DNA of 64,000 nt, taken from NCBI RefSeq assembly GCF_004011695.2, contig NC_082417.1, forward strand, positions 930,001 to 994,000, given 5' to 3'. Positions 44,179 through 55,859 of the stretch are shown piece by piece. Under the pieces are notes generated by a model. That model did not search any database, had not been told where the DNA came from, and saw only the letters and a program-made list of their open reading frames with translations. The position numbers and the translations under genes are program-made. Numbering within the stretch: the stretch's first letter is position 1; each line of letters starts with the position of its first letter. The stretch comes from Ascochyta rabiei. Lineage: Eukaryota > Ascomycota > Dothideomycetes > Pleosporales > Didymellaceae.

Positions 44179-45470
44179 TTAAAAAAGATGTTGTTGTTTA
44201 TAGATAGGGATATAACAGGTAGCAGTAGCTATATCTAGGGCCTAGTTCTACGCGTTGCAGCAGCAGCAGTTAACCTTATAGTTGTTATTGCTACCTTCTA
44301 CATCTACCTTAATAGTGCTACTACGTATTAACTGTAATATTTCCTTAAAGTTATAGTTAGGCGTGCGCAGCTCTATAGGGGAAGGTAAGTAGTAATAGTA
44401 GGTAGGCGTGCGCAACTCTATAAGAAAGGGGACGTAGTAATAGTAAGGGGGCGTAGGGGACCTTATAAGGAAGGGAGAGTAGCACTAGCACAGGGGCGTA
44501 GGTAACTCTGCAGGGAAGGGAGAGCAGTAATAGTAGGGTGGTAAGCAGAGCTAGAGGACAGATAAGCGGCGCTTGTTAGGGGAGTTAGAGCAGCAGCAGC
44601 AGGATAAGCAGGATGCTAGGGTATACTCTAGGTAGCAGTAGGGCGTAGTAAGTAGGCGCTTAACTTAGTTAATAGCGTCCTTTAGATCTAGTTAGCTGCA
44701 CACCTAATATAGATAGAAAATTCTTATAGTAGTGTAGGCCTAGACTGCCTCTATGTAGTTTATGCGCTTAGTCTAGAACTAGAAGGCTAACCCTGCAGCA
44801 GCTACAAACTGTTAGAGGTAGGCGTCTAGTTAGTTACTGCCACAACGCCTAGACAACAGCGTAGTAGGCAGAGCAACCTAGGTACTAGGCTTAGCAGGGA
44901 AACAGGCAGCGCAAGCGGAGGTTAACTGCTTTGCTGGCGTAGGGTTAGCTAGGGCTAGGTTAAGCACAGCCTTATACAGCTGCTAGTGCTTATAGTAGGT
45001 ACCTAATAAAAATATTATATTAGAAAGGATAACCTACAGTAGCAACAAGGGGGTAACTTACAGTAGAAAATGGGCCAACGCCTCTAGTTAGCTTTGTTAC
45101 CACCTATACCCTAGGTGCTAGGCATCTTAATATAGGCATTACTAGCACGTACTAACGCCGTAGCTACTATTAGTTAGGAATAAAGGGCTAGAACAGGAAC
45201 ATATACGTTAATATACTACTTAAAATTACGTAAGGTATAGTAGAGCTTAGTATTTACAGTAAAGAGGTTATTATTATAAATATAAACGCGCTTATGCTTA
45301 GCGCAGGTATAATAGGTCTTAGTAGCACCTAGAACGCAGTTAGCTGTAGAAGAAATTAGCAAGTAAGTAGACCTATAACAGACGTAGGCACTTATAAGAC
45401 TAACTAGTAAGAATAGTAAGGAGGCAGTAGGGGCAGCACAGGACAGCGCTAGCAGAGACAGAGACTAAGT
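44179..45470 (-). pseudogene. G2 antisense gene with Tyr/Pro repeat
   Basis: Minus-strand frame of about 430 codons ending at TAA 44179-44181, located between chromodomain and 3' LTR and opposite to pol. Only TAG/TAA interrupt it and no TGA was seen. Landmarks in order: CSCSSPLFLTNSSYGVSTC near 45200-45145, LEALAHFLL, an Ala/Cys segment SACAACFPAKPSTQVALPTT near 44925-44865, DAYL and FVAAAGLAF near 44835-44785, CLSCCCCSNSPNKRRLSVL near 44615-44560, then about four units of a 15-residue repeat (PYYYY-PFLIELRTP-type) at 44540-44360, ending near IPIYKQQHLF. No domain recognised; start codon not assigned. Confidence 0.6.
44361..44541. repeat. Degenerate ~45 bp tandem repeat in G2 antisense gene
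   Basis: About four units sharing GGCGT(G/A)(C/G)G, a CTC/CTT-TATA block and GTAGTAATAGTA. They encode the PYYYY...P repeat on the minus strand; the period is a multiple of three. Confidence 0.65.
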
Positions 45471-46015
45471 CCTTATTATTAAAGTTACCCTTAACTTTGT
45501 AGTTACCTATACAACAGTAGTAAGCTTTCTACATATATAGTTAGGCCCTATAACTAGATTAGAAACTATAGACAAAAAATACTGTAGGTATGTTATAGGC
45601 AGAGGGAAGGGACTATAGCAGACTACAACTACCCCCTCTAGAGGGACCACTAGCTTCTTAACTAGTAGCCTAATAGCTATAACTAGAGGTAACAACAGAT
45701 ATAGCAGGTAGGGTAAGGGCTTATATAAAAAGTTAGGTAGGTACATAACAGGTAGATTAGGTAGGAGCGTAGAGTAGTACAGTGTCTAACTTAGGCAGGT
45801 ACGCTAGACAAAATAATAACAACCTAGGTGCGTATAGGGACTACCCTAGGTAAACTACAGACTAGACTAGCAGCTAACCTACTAAGAGGCGGGCCCTTAC
45901 GCAACTACAACTAGCTCTAGAGTTTACCTGCTACTAGCGTCCCTCTAATCTACGCAGAATATAGAAGAGACCCTGTAAAATATATTTAGCTAGAGAGAGA
46001 TAGGGAAAGGAGGTA
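45471..46015. other. G2-1 3' region before the LTR
   Basis: Mostly unassigned. An antisense open frame of 79 codons (45507-45746) lies here and may be an upstream exon of the antisense gene or a shadow. The last 25 bases are the purine-rich tract priming plus-strand synthesis. Confidence 0.4.
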
Positions 46016-46170
46016 TGTTATAGGCTTAGACCTTGTCTAAGCCTTAAGTAAGATAGGGCAGTTACATGCCCTACAGACATATTAGAAGGACACGCAACGT
46101 GTTACCTCCTTAAGAGATACAATACCATATCAACCCTTATTACATCGCACCCTAAGGCTAGTCCTTAACA
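46016..46170 (+). repeat. G2-1 3' LTR
   Basis: 155 bp, TGTTATAGGC to TCCTTAACA, with the internal near-palindrome TTAGACCTTGTCTAA. Matches 63048-63202. Confidence 0.92.
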
Positions 46171-49100
46171 CTCTAGTATATAAAAGGACTTATTCCTTAT
46201 CCCTTATAATTAAAAGGACATAATCCTAAAGGTAGAGGAATAAGCTAATATTATTAACTAGAGACTAGGTTATTATAGCTAACAGCTACCTAAGAAGACT
46301 CTAGCTAAGGGCATAATAACTAACAAAGGACTACAGAAGCACTAATTTAGTAACTCTAGGTTAGAGGGGAACACAAAAACTCTAAAAAGGTTATTTAAGT
46401 CTAGGAAGTTCTGTAAGAAGCTAGTAAAGGGTAAAAAGGGCTAAGATAGGCTATAAGGCCTAAAACGCGTACCTTAAGAGTAGAGAAACTAGTTACTACT
46501 GAACAGGAGTAGGAAGCACCCGTTAGTAGGCAGAGAGAGAGAGAGACAAAGAGAAGATAGAGTAGATGTAGAGAGGTAGATTAAGAGGTAGGTAGTAAGG
46601 TCTATTAGATAGATGGATGCCCCTCTTATACCTGGCATCTAAGGGATTGCCGAGGTTATCCCCCCTGTTCACCAGTATTACCGAGGTAGTCACTCTGTGC
46701 ACCGGCATACTACTACCCTAACTGCCTAAAGCTAAAGTTAAATTAGAAAGACCCTGCTCTAGATAAGTTAGGAAAAGATAAGGGGCCTAAGGCCTAATCT
46801 CCTCTCTTATAGCCTATATCAAATTGTCTAAAGAAAAGAAGAAGAATATCTTTCTTTATAAGGTAGTATACCTAGAATATATATACCTACTTATAGTTAA
46901 AGTATCTATAGGCAACACAGGGAATATAGAAGTCTTAGTAGATAGAGGGTTATAACTAAATTTAATTTCAGTTCTCCTAGTAAAGGAGTAGGATCTAGAG
47001 GTTATACTGTTAAATAAAATAGTAGCTAAAGGTGTAGGTAGAGTAGAATTACCTATCTACAGAGTAACTACAGCAGAAGTATCTATTATTAACTCCTGTA
47101 GAAGACAGGAGGTCTAACAGATACCTTTTATAGTTACAGACCTACAAAGGTATAAGATATACCTTAGATTACCCTAAATTAACTAGATAAACCCTAAGCT
47201 AAGCTATTTAAGCTAGCGTATGCTCTTCTAAGGGAAGATGTATAGGGACTCTCCTAAACTAGAGAAAATAGCGTTAGAAGATGCTAAAGAGTTTAAACGC
47301 ACTATAAGAAGTCTCTTAGTAGACCTTTATATATGTATAGTAAACTTAGTAGGTACATATAACGTAATATCTACTAAAAAGGGCCTAATTCTAGAAGTGT
47401 ATTTTAAATATACGCACTTAGGATTAGGGGATAATACTTAGATCCTACTAGAGTATAGAGAGCACAACCTAGTAACTAATATTGCAGAAGGAGCTACTTC
47501 CCCCTACTAACTGTTATATAGGCTATCTACAATAGAATTAGAGATACTTAGGAAGTATCTAACAGAATATCTATAACGTGGCTGGATATATCACTTAAGG
47601 TTACTAGCTAGGGCGCCTATTCTCTTTTTAAAGAAGAAAGACAGTAACCTAAGACTGTGTGTAGACTATAGAGGTCTAAACAAGATAATAGTTAAAAACT
47701 ACTATCTATTACTAATAATTATAGAGTTACTAAAATAACTAGCGTAAGCTAAGTTCTATACTAAACTAGATCTATATAAGGCATATTACTATATCTAAAT
47801 TAAGAAAGGGAATAAGTAGAAGACTGCTTTTTAACCTAGGTATAGACATTTTAAGTATATAGTAATACTGTTCAGACTTATAAATGCTTCTGCCTAATTT
47901 TAGGCCTATATAAACAAGGTACTTATAGGATTAGTTAATGTAACTTATATTATATATCTAGACAATATATTGGTATACTCTAAGACAGAGGAAGACTATA
48001 TTAGACACTTTAAGAAGGTCTTAGAGAGGTTTTATAAAGTAAACCTCTATATGCGCTTAGATAAGTGTAAATAGCACTTTTAACGTATAGAGTATCTTAG
48101 GTATATAATCTTACCTAAAGAGGTAAGTATCAACCTAGACAGGGTTAAAATAATCTAAGAATAGCTAATCCTGCACACAGTTTATAATATCTAAGTATTT
48201 ATAGGCAATATAAACTACTATTAGAGGTTTATTATAGAGTTTTCTAAATTAGCCTTACTATTAACCTAATTAACCTAGAAAGGGCTAAATTTGGTTAAAT
48301 CTGGTTAAGCAATAAAGAAGGAGGAGAGTTAGCCTCTTAAGCTAAGCAAAGAATCCTAATAAGCTTTCTAGAATATAAAGGATTTATTTATTAATGTACC
48401 TATCTTAGTTTATTTTATACCTAGGAGACAGACTAGGATAGAAGTAGATGCCTCTAGAGGCGCTATGTTAGGAATTCTTAGTGAACTAGTCCCTAGGGAG
48501 GGGAAGCTGGCCTAATAGAGGCCTTTAGACCTCTATTTAAAGAAGTTAATCTAAGCAGAGTATAACTATAATACTTATAACTAGAAGCTTCTTACAATTA
48601 TCTAGAGCCTACAGCATTAGCAAAGATACTTAGACAGTACCTTCTTTAAGATCTTAACAGATTACTAAGACCTAAAATAGTTTATTACGATAAAGGTTCT
48701 TAGCTAATAGTAAGTAAGTGTATACTTAGTGTTATCTAAGTTTAACTTTATAATTACTTATTACCTAGGGTCTATAAACCCTACAGATAGACCCTTACAG
48801 CGTCCTAATTATATAAAACAGGCGTAAGACCTCTTATAAAAGTACAATAAGGCTTTTATACAACTACTTTAGGAGATCCTAACTAAGAGGAACGCTAATA
48901 CTCCCCTAGTAGTAGCTATAACCCTTTATTTATCTATAAAAGAAAGAAAGTATATAAGAGATCTTAAAAGAGAAGAGTTAAGAGAGAATAGTTATACAGA
49001 GCTAACAACAGACTTAGACAATATAGACAAACTCTCTAGTACTAAAAAAGAGTTAAGCAACGTTAAAATAGGGCAAAATAACCTAGAAAAAGATAATATA

Positions 49101-50445
49101 GCTAAGGTGAAGCCTATCTTACTTATAAGGCCAGAAGATAAAGTGTAAATAATTAAAGAACGTTATAATAACCTAATATTAGGGCACTGTAGAGCACAAA
49201 GGACCTTAGAGAAGATTTAGCGCAGATACCTCTAGAAGGGCATTACTAAGGATATATCTAACTACTGCTACAACTACTTAGTATATAGGGGATTAACTAC
49301 TGCCTAACACAAACTGTATAGGTTACTATAACCTTTACTAGTGCTAGGCTAACTATAGGAGGACGTAACAATAGATTTTATTACAGAACTACCTTCTAGT
49401 AAGGTAGCTAGGTTAGTGTATAACTCTATACTAGTAGTAGTATACAAATTAATAAAAATGTTACATTATATACTAGCTAGAGCTAATTAGAATAGAAAGA
49501 ATCTAGTATATACCTAGATTTGAGAAATAATCTACTCATACAGCGCGCTAGCATAAATTATCTTAGATTAGGGGCTGCTAATAAACTTAAAGACATAGGA
49601 AACCTTTAACTACTATTTAAACTTAAGACAAGTCTTAATGTTAGCCGATTACCCCTAGATAGATAGCTAAACAGAAAGGCAAAATTAGACTCTTAAACAG
49701 TACTTACGTTGCTACTATACTCTAGAATAAGATAATTAGGCCCTATAAATTTTAATTACAGAATTTATATATAATAATAGCATTTATATATAATAATAGC
49801 ATTTATATATTTATAAATATACTACCCTTCTAAGCCTGTTATAGTATAGATCTAAGGGGCACAGATTAGCCTACTTTAGTATTAAAAGGTAGAGAATCTT
49901 CCTTTGCAAAGGAATTAGCTGCTAGAGTTATTTCCTTATAGGCTACCTATAAAGTAAATATAGAAAAGGTAAACTAGTATTAAAAGAAACGTTTAGATAA
50001 GAAATAACTACTAGCACCCTTTAAGGTAGGCGACAAAGTACTAGTCTCTACTAAGAACATTAGGACAGTACGCCTAAAAAAGAAGCTAGACTAGAAATAC
50101 CTAAGACCTAGGACTATTATAGGCTAGATTAGCCCTAGTACATATAGAGTAGACCTGCTAGGAATAAAAGGGATCTACCTAGTATTCTATACGTTACTGT
50201 TAGACATATACACACTAAGAAGTTAACTTCTAATTATATAAGAATAAATATAAGAACCTATAGTTAAGGGGGAAGAGAAGGTATAGAATATAGAAAAATT
50301 CCTTAATAGAAGGTAATTAGCTAATAGACAGTAGGAATACCTTATTCAGTAGGACAGATTCCCTAACTTAGAAAATATCCTAGGAAATTAGCACAAATCT
50401 TTCTAAAGAACCGCTAAAATAATACTAGAAAATAATAAAGTAACT
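46171..50445 (+). pseudogene. G1-C gag end, protease, RT, RNase H, integrase, chromodomain
   Basis: Resumes as homologue of 31011 on in G1-A. Gag tail 46171-46850 (split by the 208 bp insert). Protease 46870-47210; long frame 47238-47441; RT 47620-48130 with [15 protein letters not shown] block at 47657-47690 and active site YLDNILVYS at 47958-47984; RNase H 48430-48770; H2C2 zinc finger 49160-49300; integrase core with DVTIDFITELPSSK near 49362-49403 and DYPQIDSQTERQNQTLKQ near 49650-49700; chromodomain 50270-50440. Stops TAG/TAA. It is the most complete G1 pol in the window. Confidence 0.9.
46500..46707. mobile_element. 208 bp solo-LTR-like insertion with TG...CA ends
   Basis: Absent from G1-A at the same site. 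TACTAC at 46494-46499 and 46708-46713 is its target duplication. It starts TGAACAGG, ends CACCGGCA, holds a (GA)n run and two adjacent ~31 bp repeats each with T-ACCGAGGT-type cores (46645-46705). It is visibly less RIP-altered than its surroundings. Best read as a solo LTR of a family not otherwise present; a short non-autonomous element is the alternative. An antisense 61-codon frame across it is incidental. Confidence 0.75.
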
Positions 50446-50837
50446 GCTTAGACTGTGTAATAACATATTAAGGTTAAAGTCTAAAAAGAGGGGGACTAAA
50501 AAGGCTCAATACCTTTACTTAATTATAATGTTTCCCTATAGGGGTTTTTTAATTAATAAGTATTTAATAGTTTACGCTAAGGGGAAATATAACCCTACCT
50601 TACCCTAAGAAATACAGACTAGCTAAAGTAGACATCTTTTAGCCTATTATAGCTATTTCTAATATAAGAAGATAAAGAAAGTTATACACTATGTTATATA
50701 GTTATAAATATAAGCAAATATAGAAGAATTAGTATAAAAGAACACCTTTCTAGTATTATTTAGACTATCTAAAAGTATAATACACCTAATTGCTATATTG
50801 CCTAAACCTATCTACTAACTACAAACTTAGGTATTAT

Positions 50838-52400
50838 TAATCTAAACCCTCTATTATAAGCAACACCTACTAACTATAACTACTACTATAGGCATAAGTA
50901 GTAGCCTTACAACTCTAAGGCTTCTTAGAAGCAGCAGCAGCGGCGGCAGCGTTGGCGGCGGCCTGCTTAGCAGCCTCCTGCTCCTCCTGCTCCTCCTGCT
51001 CCTCCTAGAGTTAACTAAGGGTCTTTCTAGTACCTGTAATATGGTACTTTAACTATAAAAGAAGTAGCTAACTAAGGGTCTTTCTAGTACCTGTAATATG
51101 GTACTTTAACTATAAAAGAAGTTAGATATTATTAGAATAGGTTAAAATGTGCTATAATACCTTCTTACAGGAGGTAATAGGCGCGTCTAGATTAGACTTG
51201 CCACTGCTCTCCTCTAACATCTTCTTTTACTTTATCTTAGCCTTAATAGTGCTAGCCTTAGATTAAACTTACCTCTTAATATAGATACCAGACAAGGTTA
51301 AATTACGTGCGTAGGTGTTGCTATTATAGAGTGTAAGCAGGTCTTCCTACAGTAAATAGTTCCTATAAAGGTTATATTATGCTATAATAAGCTAAAAAGA
51401 GATAGAACATACTCTTAAATTATACCTAGCAATAAGCTAGCCTAGTTAATACTAGACTTGCCTATCGCAGTCATCTTATTAATAGACATAGGCGTAGTAG
51501 TAGCAGGTATTATAGGGGTAGTCTTAACGCTAGCTACATTAACAATAGCAGTATTAGAAGTAGTAACTAGGTAATAACTAGAGTAAAGGCGCGCTATGTT
51601 GCTAGAAAGCCTTAAATAGCTGTTAGCGTACTTATTAGGGCCCTAAATATGTTAAAAGATGCTAAAACTAGCTAAAAGGAGACAAGACATATTCTAATAG
51701 GCAATTCTTATTGCTATTATAACACTCTCTATAGTAGTAGGCCTAGGCGTCCCTATTACGCAGGCTACCCTATAAAGCTAGGTTAATAGACAAACAACAG
51801 TTCCTATAGACATTAATATTAGTAATATAGTAAAGATAGAGTATACAGTACTACTTAGCAGTCTTATTATTATTAGTAATATTAATCTTATAGTAAGTAG
51901 GTATAGACATAACAGCTATAGTAAATAGTAGTTAGTAACAGTTAGTAACAGTTAGTAGTAGGCAGTAGTGGTTAGGAATAGTCTAAAAAGGTTACTAGGA
52001 TGTATTGTGCTGTTCTATCTGCTAAAATGTGTTAGAATGTGCTAGAAAGACCTAGAAAATCCCTTAGCTATCCTTACAAAAGTGCTAGACAGAATAGGTT
52101 AGTACTTACTAAAATAAAGTAGGATTTAGTAGTAACTAATAAAACTAGGGGTATAGATAGCTTATATGCTGCCAGCCACCTAGTTAGAGCTTTAGCCTGC
52201 GCAGATAGCTGCCTAGACCCTAGAGGTAAAGTAAGAGGTAAGAGAGGATTTCTGTTTAACTTTTACTAGGTAAAGGCAGAATTAGTATTAAGCCCTATCT
52301 AGCCTTATAAGGCGTCTAAAACGCCTAAACCTAGTTAAAATTGGCTATAACAGGACAGACAGAGGAAACACGTCTAAATCTAGGCTAAAATAGTACAGTA
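50838..52400 (-). pseudogene. G1 antisense gene, copy in G1-C
   Basis: Third copy of the frame described at 26930-28440, again opposite to pol and between chromodomain and LTR. The EEQ tract at about 50975-51010 has one more GGAGGAGCA unit than the other two copies, so the low-complexity tract varies in length. A 57 bp in-frame tandem duplication (51012 and 51069) hits the exon 3/intron 2 boundary of this copy only. Confidence 0.6.
51012..51125. repeat. 57 bp tandem duplication inside G1-C
   Basis: Two units starting TAACTAAGGG at 51012 and 51069, identical over more than 50 bp. The other G1 copies have one unit. Identity of the units, in sequence full of RIP changes, implies duplication after RIP. 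Confidence 0.85.
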
Positions 52401-52450
52401 TTGCTAATTATACTATTATTTAAGCTAAATAATCTAGAGAAGGGAGGTAT

Positions 52451-52652
52451 TATTAGGCGCTAGGCCTAGAGGTACCTCTGCCTGTCTTAGCGAGCTACTA
52501 TAGGGCTAGTTAGCCTAGACTATATAAAGGTGTTAGAGGTTATTGCTAATACTCTAGTGATTAGTCTTGTTACTACACACTACGTACCTTAATACACCTG
52601 CTATCCTCTTTAATCCTATCCTCCCTCATGATCGCTTTGTACACTCTTTACA
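52451..52652 (+). repeat. G1-C 3' LTR
   Basis: 202 bp, starts TATTAGGCGC, ends CTCTTTACA, followed by the GTAAA duplication. Confidence 0.92.
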
Positions 52653-53508
52653 GTAAAGAAATTTAGGTGCATCCTATAATTAAGGAAGAATAGTAATTTT
52701 CCTATTACTTCTAATAATTTGTTGTTATATGCGATTTGTGTTATAGTTAACAGGAAAAACCAATTCCTTTGCTGCTAGTTACTATATATCTGTAGGTATG
52801 TTTCTATAGTCTAATTTGTTCTTTTAGTCTATCTATCTATCTGTAGGTAATAGGCTGTTAAAAGCTTCTTCTTAGTACTAATAGCTGCTAAGAGCGTAGT
52901 CCAGTAGTGTAACATAAAGAGCTTATCTTAGTTACTAATAATTAATGCTAGTATGCTATAATGCCTTATGTGTTAATCTAGGAACACCTATATAAGCTGC
53001 TCTATAGTATAACTATATTAAAATAGTATTATCTTAGCGTACTTAGTAAGTCTGTTAACTATAACAAACATTAAGTTGTAGTTATATCTAGTTACTAGGT
53101 CTCTTAAGATAGGTAGCTGTATAACAAATTCTATTATAATATTTGTCTATAGTACTGTTAGTAGCTCTATTGCCTACATTTCTCTATATTTCACTTGTCT
53201 ACTGTGTTTGTTTTACTAACAGTTAATATAGTTCTTAATATATGTAGTAACCTTGTCCTTTATATTACTAAACTTATAGTATTACCTAATAAGTTCTATT
53301 ATACGTGTAATTCTAGGGTATCTGTATAGTAGGTTATTGTGGTAATTAGCTTTAATTTTGTCCTAATTTTCCTCTAGTACGTCTAATATAATGTGCTGTT
53401 TGTTTTTAATTTGTATTAGATTTTTTAGTTGTGTTGAAGTTGTACTTTAGTTAAAGACCGTAAGCACTAATTCTATTGGTTCTTAGGGATAAGTACTGGT
53501 AGATCGGT
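52653..53508 (-). pseudogene. Gypsy G3 copy 1, right part: integrase core and H2C2 region
   Basis: Minus-strand frame. From the right: spacer, the HHCC finger region with NLIQIKNKQHIILDVLEE near 53430-53375, IKNYINCQ near 53225, the core block LAALI-type SN*DKLFMLHYWTTLLA near 52935-52885, then KKKLLTAYY near 52870 (family: STAYYPQTDGQTERTN) and VIGKLLFFLNYRMHL near 52700-52660. Typical Tf2/CfT-type fungal Gypsy integrase. It is the continuation of 37700-38187 across G1-C. The right end at 53508 is abrupt at the LTR of G3 copy 2. Confidence 0.85.
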
Positions 53509-53740
53509 TAGGGTTATTAACTAAGCAAAGCTTGTGAAGATAGGGTGCAATCAATAGTACAAAGTAGACTATCTAGTTTTAGAGCAGGTTGAGATTCTAA
53601 AGACAAACTTAATTAATAAGGTTAAACACAAAATATAAGGGTTATATTCCTACTTACTATATACTTAAGATGTCCTATAGTCTCTTAGGACAAAGACCTA
53701 TAGTCTTATAAGTCTTATAGGATCCTATAGGATTTCTATA

Positions 53741-53786
53741 ACATGTTTCATCACCAAGCAGTCACCACCACCGAGCGGTCACCCCT
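53741..53786 (+). repeat. Pogo-2 left terminal inverted repeat
   Basis: 46 bp; contains ACCACCGAGCGGTCACC twice at a 17 bp period (the outer unit RIP-altered on this side). Confidence 0.88.
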
Positions 53787-53821
53787 TACCAACATTGCGA
53801 CTATCACAGACTATTACAACA

Positions 53822-55470
53822 ATGCCACCACAACACAACGCGCAATTAACCTACAACAAAGGCACACTCTACCTTACTATCTAGGCTACCTAAGCTACCC
53901 CTCCTAATACTACAAAACATGTGTCTAGAGCATGTAACATCTTCTAAACAACGCTAGTATAACAACGTGCTAGAAAGCGCGCCTAACATAACTGTTAACC
54001 TAACTTAAGCAAGCTAGATAAGATAGAGGAGGAGGTAATAGTAGTATGTATACTTAAGCTAGATATATAAGAAATAGGCGCTATAAGGACTATAGTGTAA
54101 GAAATAGCTAATAATCTCCTTACTGCACGCAGTAAAGGACCTGTTAGTAAGAACTAGGTAGACAGGTTTAGGACGCGTACTAAGGAGGTTAAGCTTTAAC
54201 ACAGTTGCTTATAACTTGTTAATAAGCCCTAAATAAAGATCTACGCGTTATAGAGCCCTAGTTTAAGCTAGTTAGGAACATAAAGAAGAAGTACAGGATC
54301 CTAGATAAAGACATATATAACTTTAATAAGTCTAGCTTTATAAGAGGTATAATTACTACTTAGATAGTCTTTATAGGCTCTAAGAAGCAAAGCAATCCTA
54401 AGAAGATATAGCTAGGTAATTGTAACTAGGTTATAATTATCTAGGGCATCTGCGCTAGTAGGTAGGCTATTCTACCCTTTATTATCTTTAGCAGTAAGGT
54501 CCTTATATTAAGCTAGTATACAGGACTACCTTATAACTAGGTAATTAAGACTAGTGCTAATAGCTAGATAATAAATAAGCTTAGTGTAAAGTAGCTAAAG
54601 TACTTTAATATGTATATAAAGGAGCGTACTATAAGTGAGTACTGTCTGCTAATTATAGACAGCTATAAAAGCTACTAGAGCTATAAATTCTATAAGTACT
54701 ATAAGAAACAGAAGATTTATACTTTTTGTATACCTTTTTACTTATTACACCTACTGCAGCTGCTTAATATACGCTGTTTTACCCTTTTAAAGCAGGCGTA
54801 CTCTACTAAGATTAACTGCTAGGTAAGGTACTCTGTTATGCAAGTTAAGAAAGAGACGTTCTTACTAGCCTTTTATATTACTTTTAATAAGGTAATTATA
54901 AAAGAAAATATCCTAGTAAGCTTTAGAGGCTCTAGTTTAGTACCCTACAACCTAGAGCAAGTGCTTTTAAAGCTTAATGTAGTGCTTTGCACGCTAACAC
55001 CTCTACTACTAAAGGCTACCCTATAGGAGTTAAAAACGCTAGCTACCCTAAAGGAGATAGAGGTGTAATTAACGCTAGTTTATAAGCGCATATAAAGGCA
55101 TAGAGAATTACTAGTCTCTCCTCTTCTATAGGCTATTAATTTGCTTATAAAAGGTATAGCTATTATAGGTTATAATTTAGTGTTGTAGGTGTAGGAACTA
55201 GCTAGTATTTATAAGGTAATAGCTACTCTAATAGAGCAGCGTAGTTATAAAAGAAAGTATATTTAAACAGAGGAGAGTCTTACAGTAGGTAATGTACAGG
55301 ATTTAATAGCTAAGAAGGACTGTAGTAGTAGGGAGGCAGCTAAACAGCCTGCAAAGCGGGTACGTAAGGAGAGGCACTGTAGGCGTTGTAGTAAGACTAG
55401 CTACAACACGCGTACCTGTACAGCAGAAATTATAGATACAGATAATAGTAACGCTTCTAAATAGTATATT
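53822..55470 (+). pseudogene. Pogo-2 transposase, dead
   Basis: ATG at 53822 (MPPQHNAQLTYNKGTLYLT). DDE core about 54310-54790: first block DIYNFNKSSFI near 54310-54345 where F-D-E-S-G-F is expected (Asp to Asn), second block CLLIIDSYKSY near 54646-54680 (Asp kept, following residues changed), then HLLQLLNIRCFTLLKQAYS near 54750-54805 matching the family's HLLQPLD segment. A frame of 62 codons is intact at 54838-55026. C-terminal zinc-knuckle remnant HCRRCSKTSYNTRTC at about 55375-55420. N-terminal half shows frame changes and many TAG/TAA. More decayed than Pogo-1. Confidence 0.87.
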
Positions 55471-55540
55471 AGGCTAAAGTAATTATTAGTGCAGTGTTGT
55501 AGTGCAGTGGTAATAGTCTGTAATAGTCGCGATTTTGGTG

Positions 55541-55586
55541 AGGGGTGACCGCTCGGTGGTGGTGACCGCTCGGTGGTAAAACACGT
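55541..55586 (-). repeat. Pogo-2 right terminal inverted repeat
   Basis: 46 bp; both 17 bp sub-repeats (GGTGACCGCTCGGTGGT) are intact on this side. Confidence 0.9.
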
Positions 55587-55859
55587 TAGAACGCTATTTA
55601 TTTATTATATAAATCCTATAGCTTACTTAGCCTTTATCTTATAGGACGCTTTACCTGTTATAGCCCTAGCGGCTTATATATAAGTTGTCTTGTTATTACC
55701 TATAGGGTAATAGCCTCCTTACTAGCTATTATACCGCCTTATAATATCTATTAAAAAAACCTAGTAATTCCTTTCTTAGGATTTATATTTGTAACACTAT
55801 CCTCCTTTTTTTTAGCTTATGTCCTTGTAAGCAAACTAAATAATATCTTATAGTACTGT

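Larger units (their letters stand above)
39179..46170 (+). mobile_element. Gypsy G2-1: second chromodomain Gypsy family, 5' end missing
   Basis: Starts within the leader (matches 63273 on in G2-2); the 5' LTR and about 70 bp are gone together with about 115 bp of host G1-C, so a deletion spanned the left junction. It carries gag, protease, RT, RNase H, integrase, chromodomain, an antisense gene and a 155 bp 3' LTR (46016-46170) preceded by a purine-rich tract (GATAGGGAAAGGAGG). Confidence 0.9.
38188..52652 (+). mobile_element. Gypsy G1-C: chromodomain element split by G2-1
   Basis: LTRs at 38188-38389 and 52451-52652; target duplication GTAAA on both sides in G3. Interior is interrupted by G2-1 (39179-46170) and by a 208 bp solo-LTR-like insert (46500-46707). 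Without these the element is about 7.26 kb, about 115 bp short because gag sequence equal to about 30895-31010 of G1-A is missing at the left G2 junction. It keeps the complete integrase that G1-A lost. Confidence 0.92.
53741..55586 (+). mobile_element. Pogo-2: second Fot1/pogo family, 1846 bp
   Basis: TA duplications at 53739-53740 and 55587-55588. Inverted repeats of 46 bp at 53741-53786 and 55541-55586 (5 mismatches, all transitions), unrelated in sequence to those of Pogo-1. It interrupts the LTR of G3 copy 2. Confidence 0.93.
53509..55796 (-). repeat. G3 copy 2 3' LTR (interrupted by Pogo-2)
   Basis: 53509-53740 plus 55587-55796, about 440 bp in total; shares GTTAGGGTTATTAACTAAGC with copy 1. 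Followed on the plus strand by CTATCCTCCTTTTTTTT, a polypurine tract on the minus strand. Confidence 0.78.

Noticed and set aside
46523..46708. 61-codon antisense frame across the 208 bp insert
   Set aside because: It is generated by the (GA)n run and the 31 bp repeats; too short and compositionally simple to be a gene.
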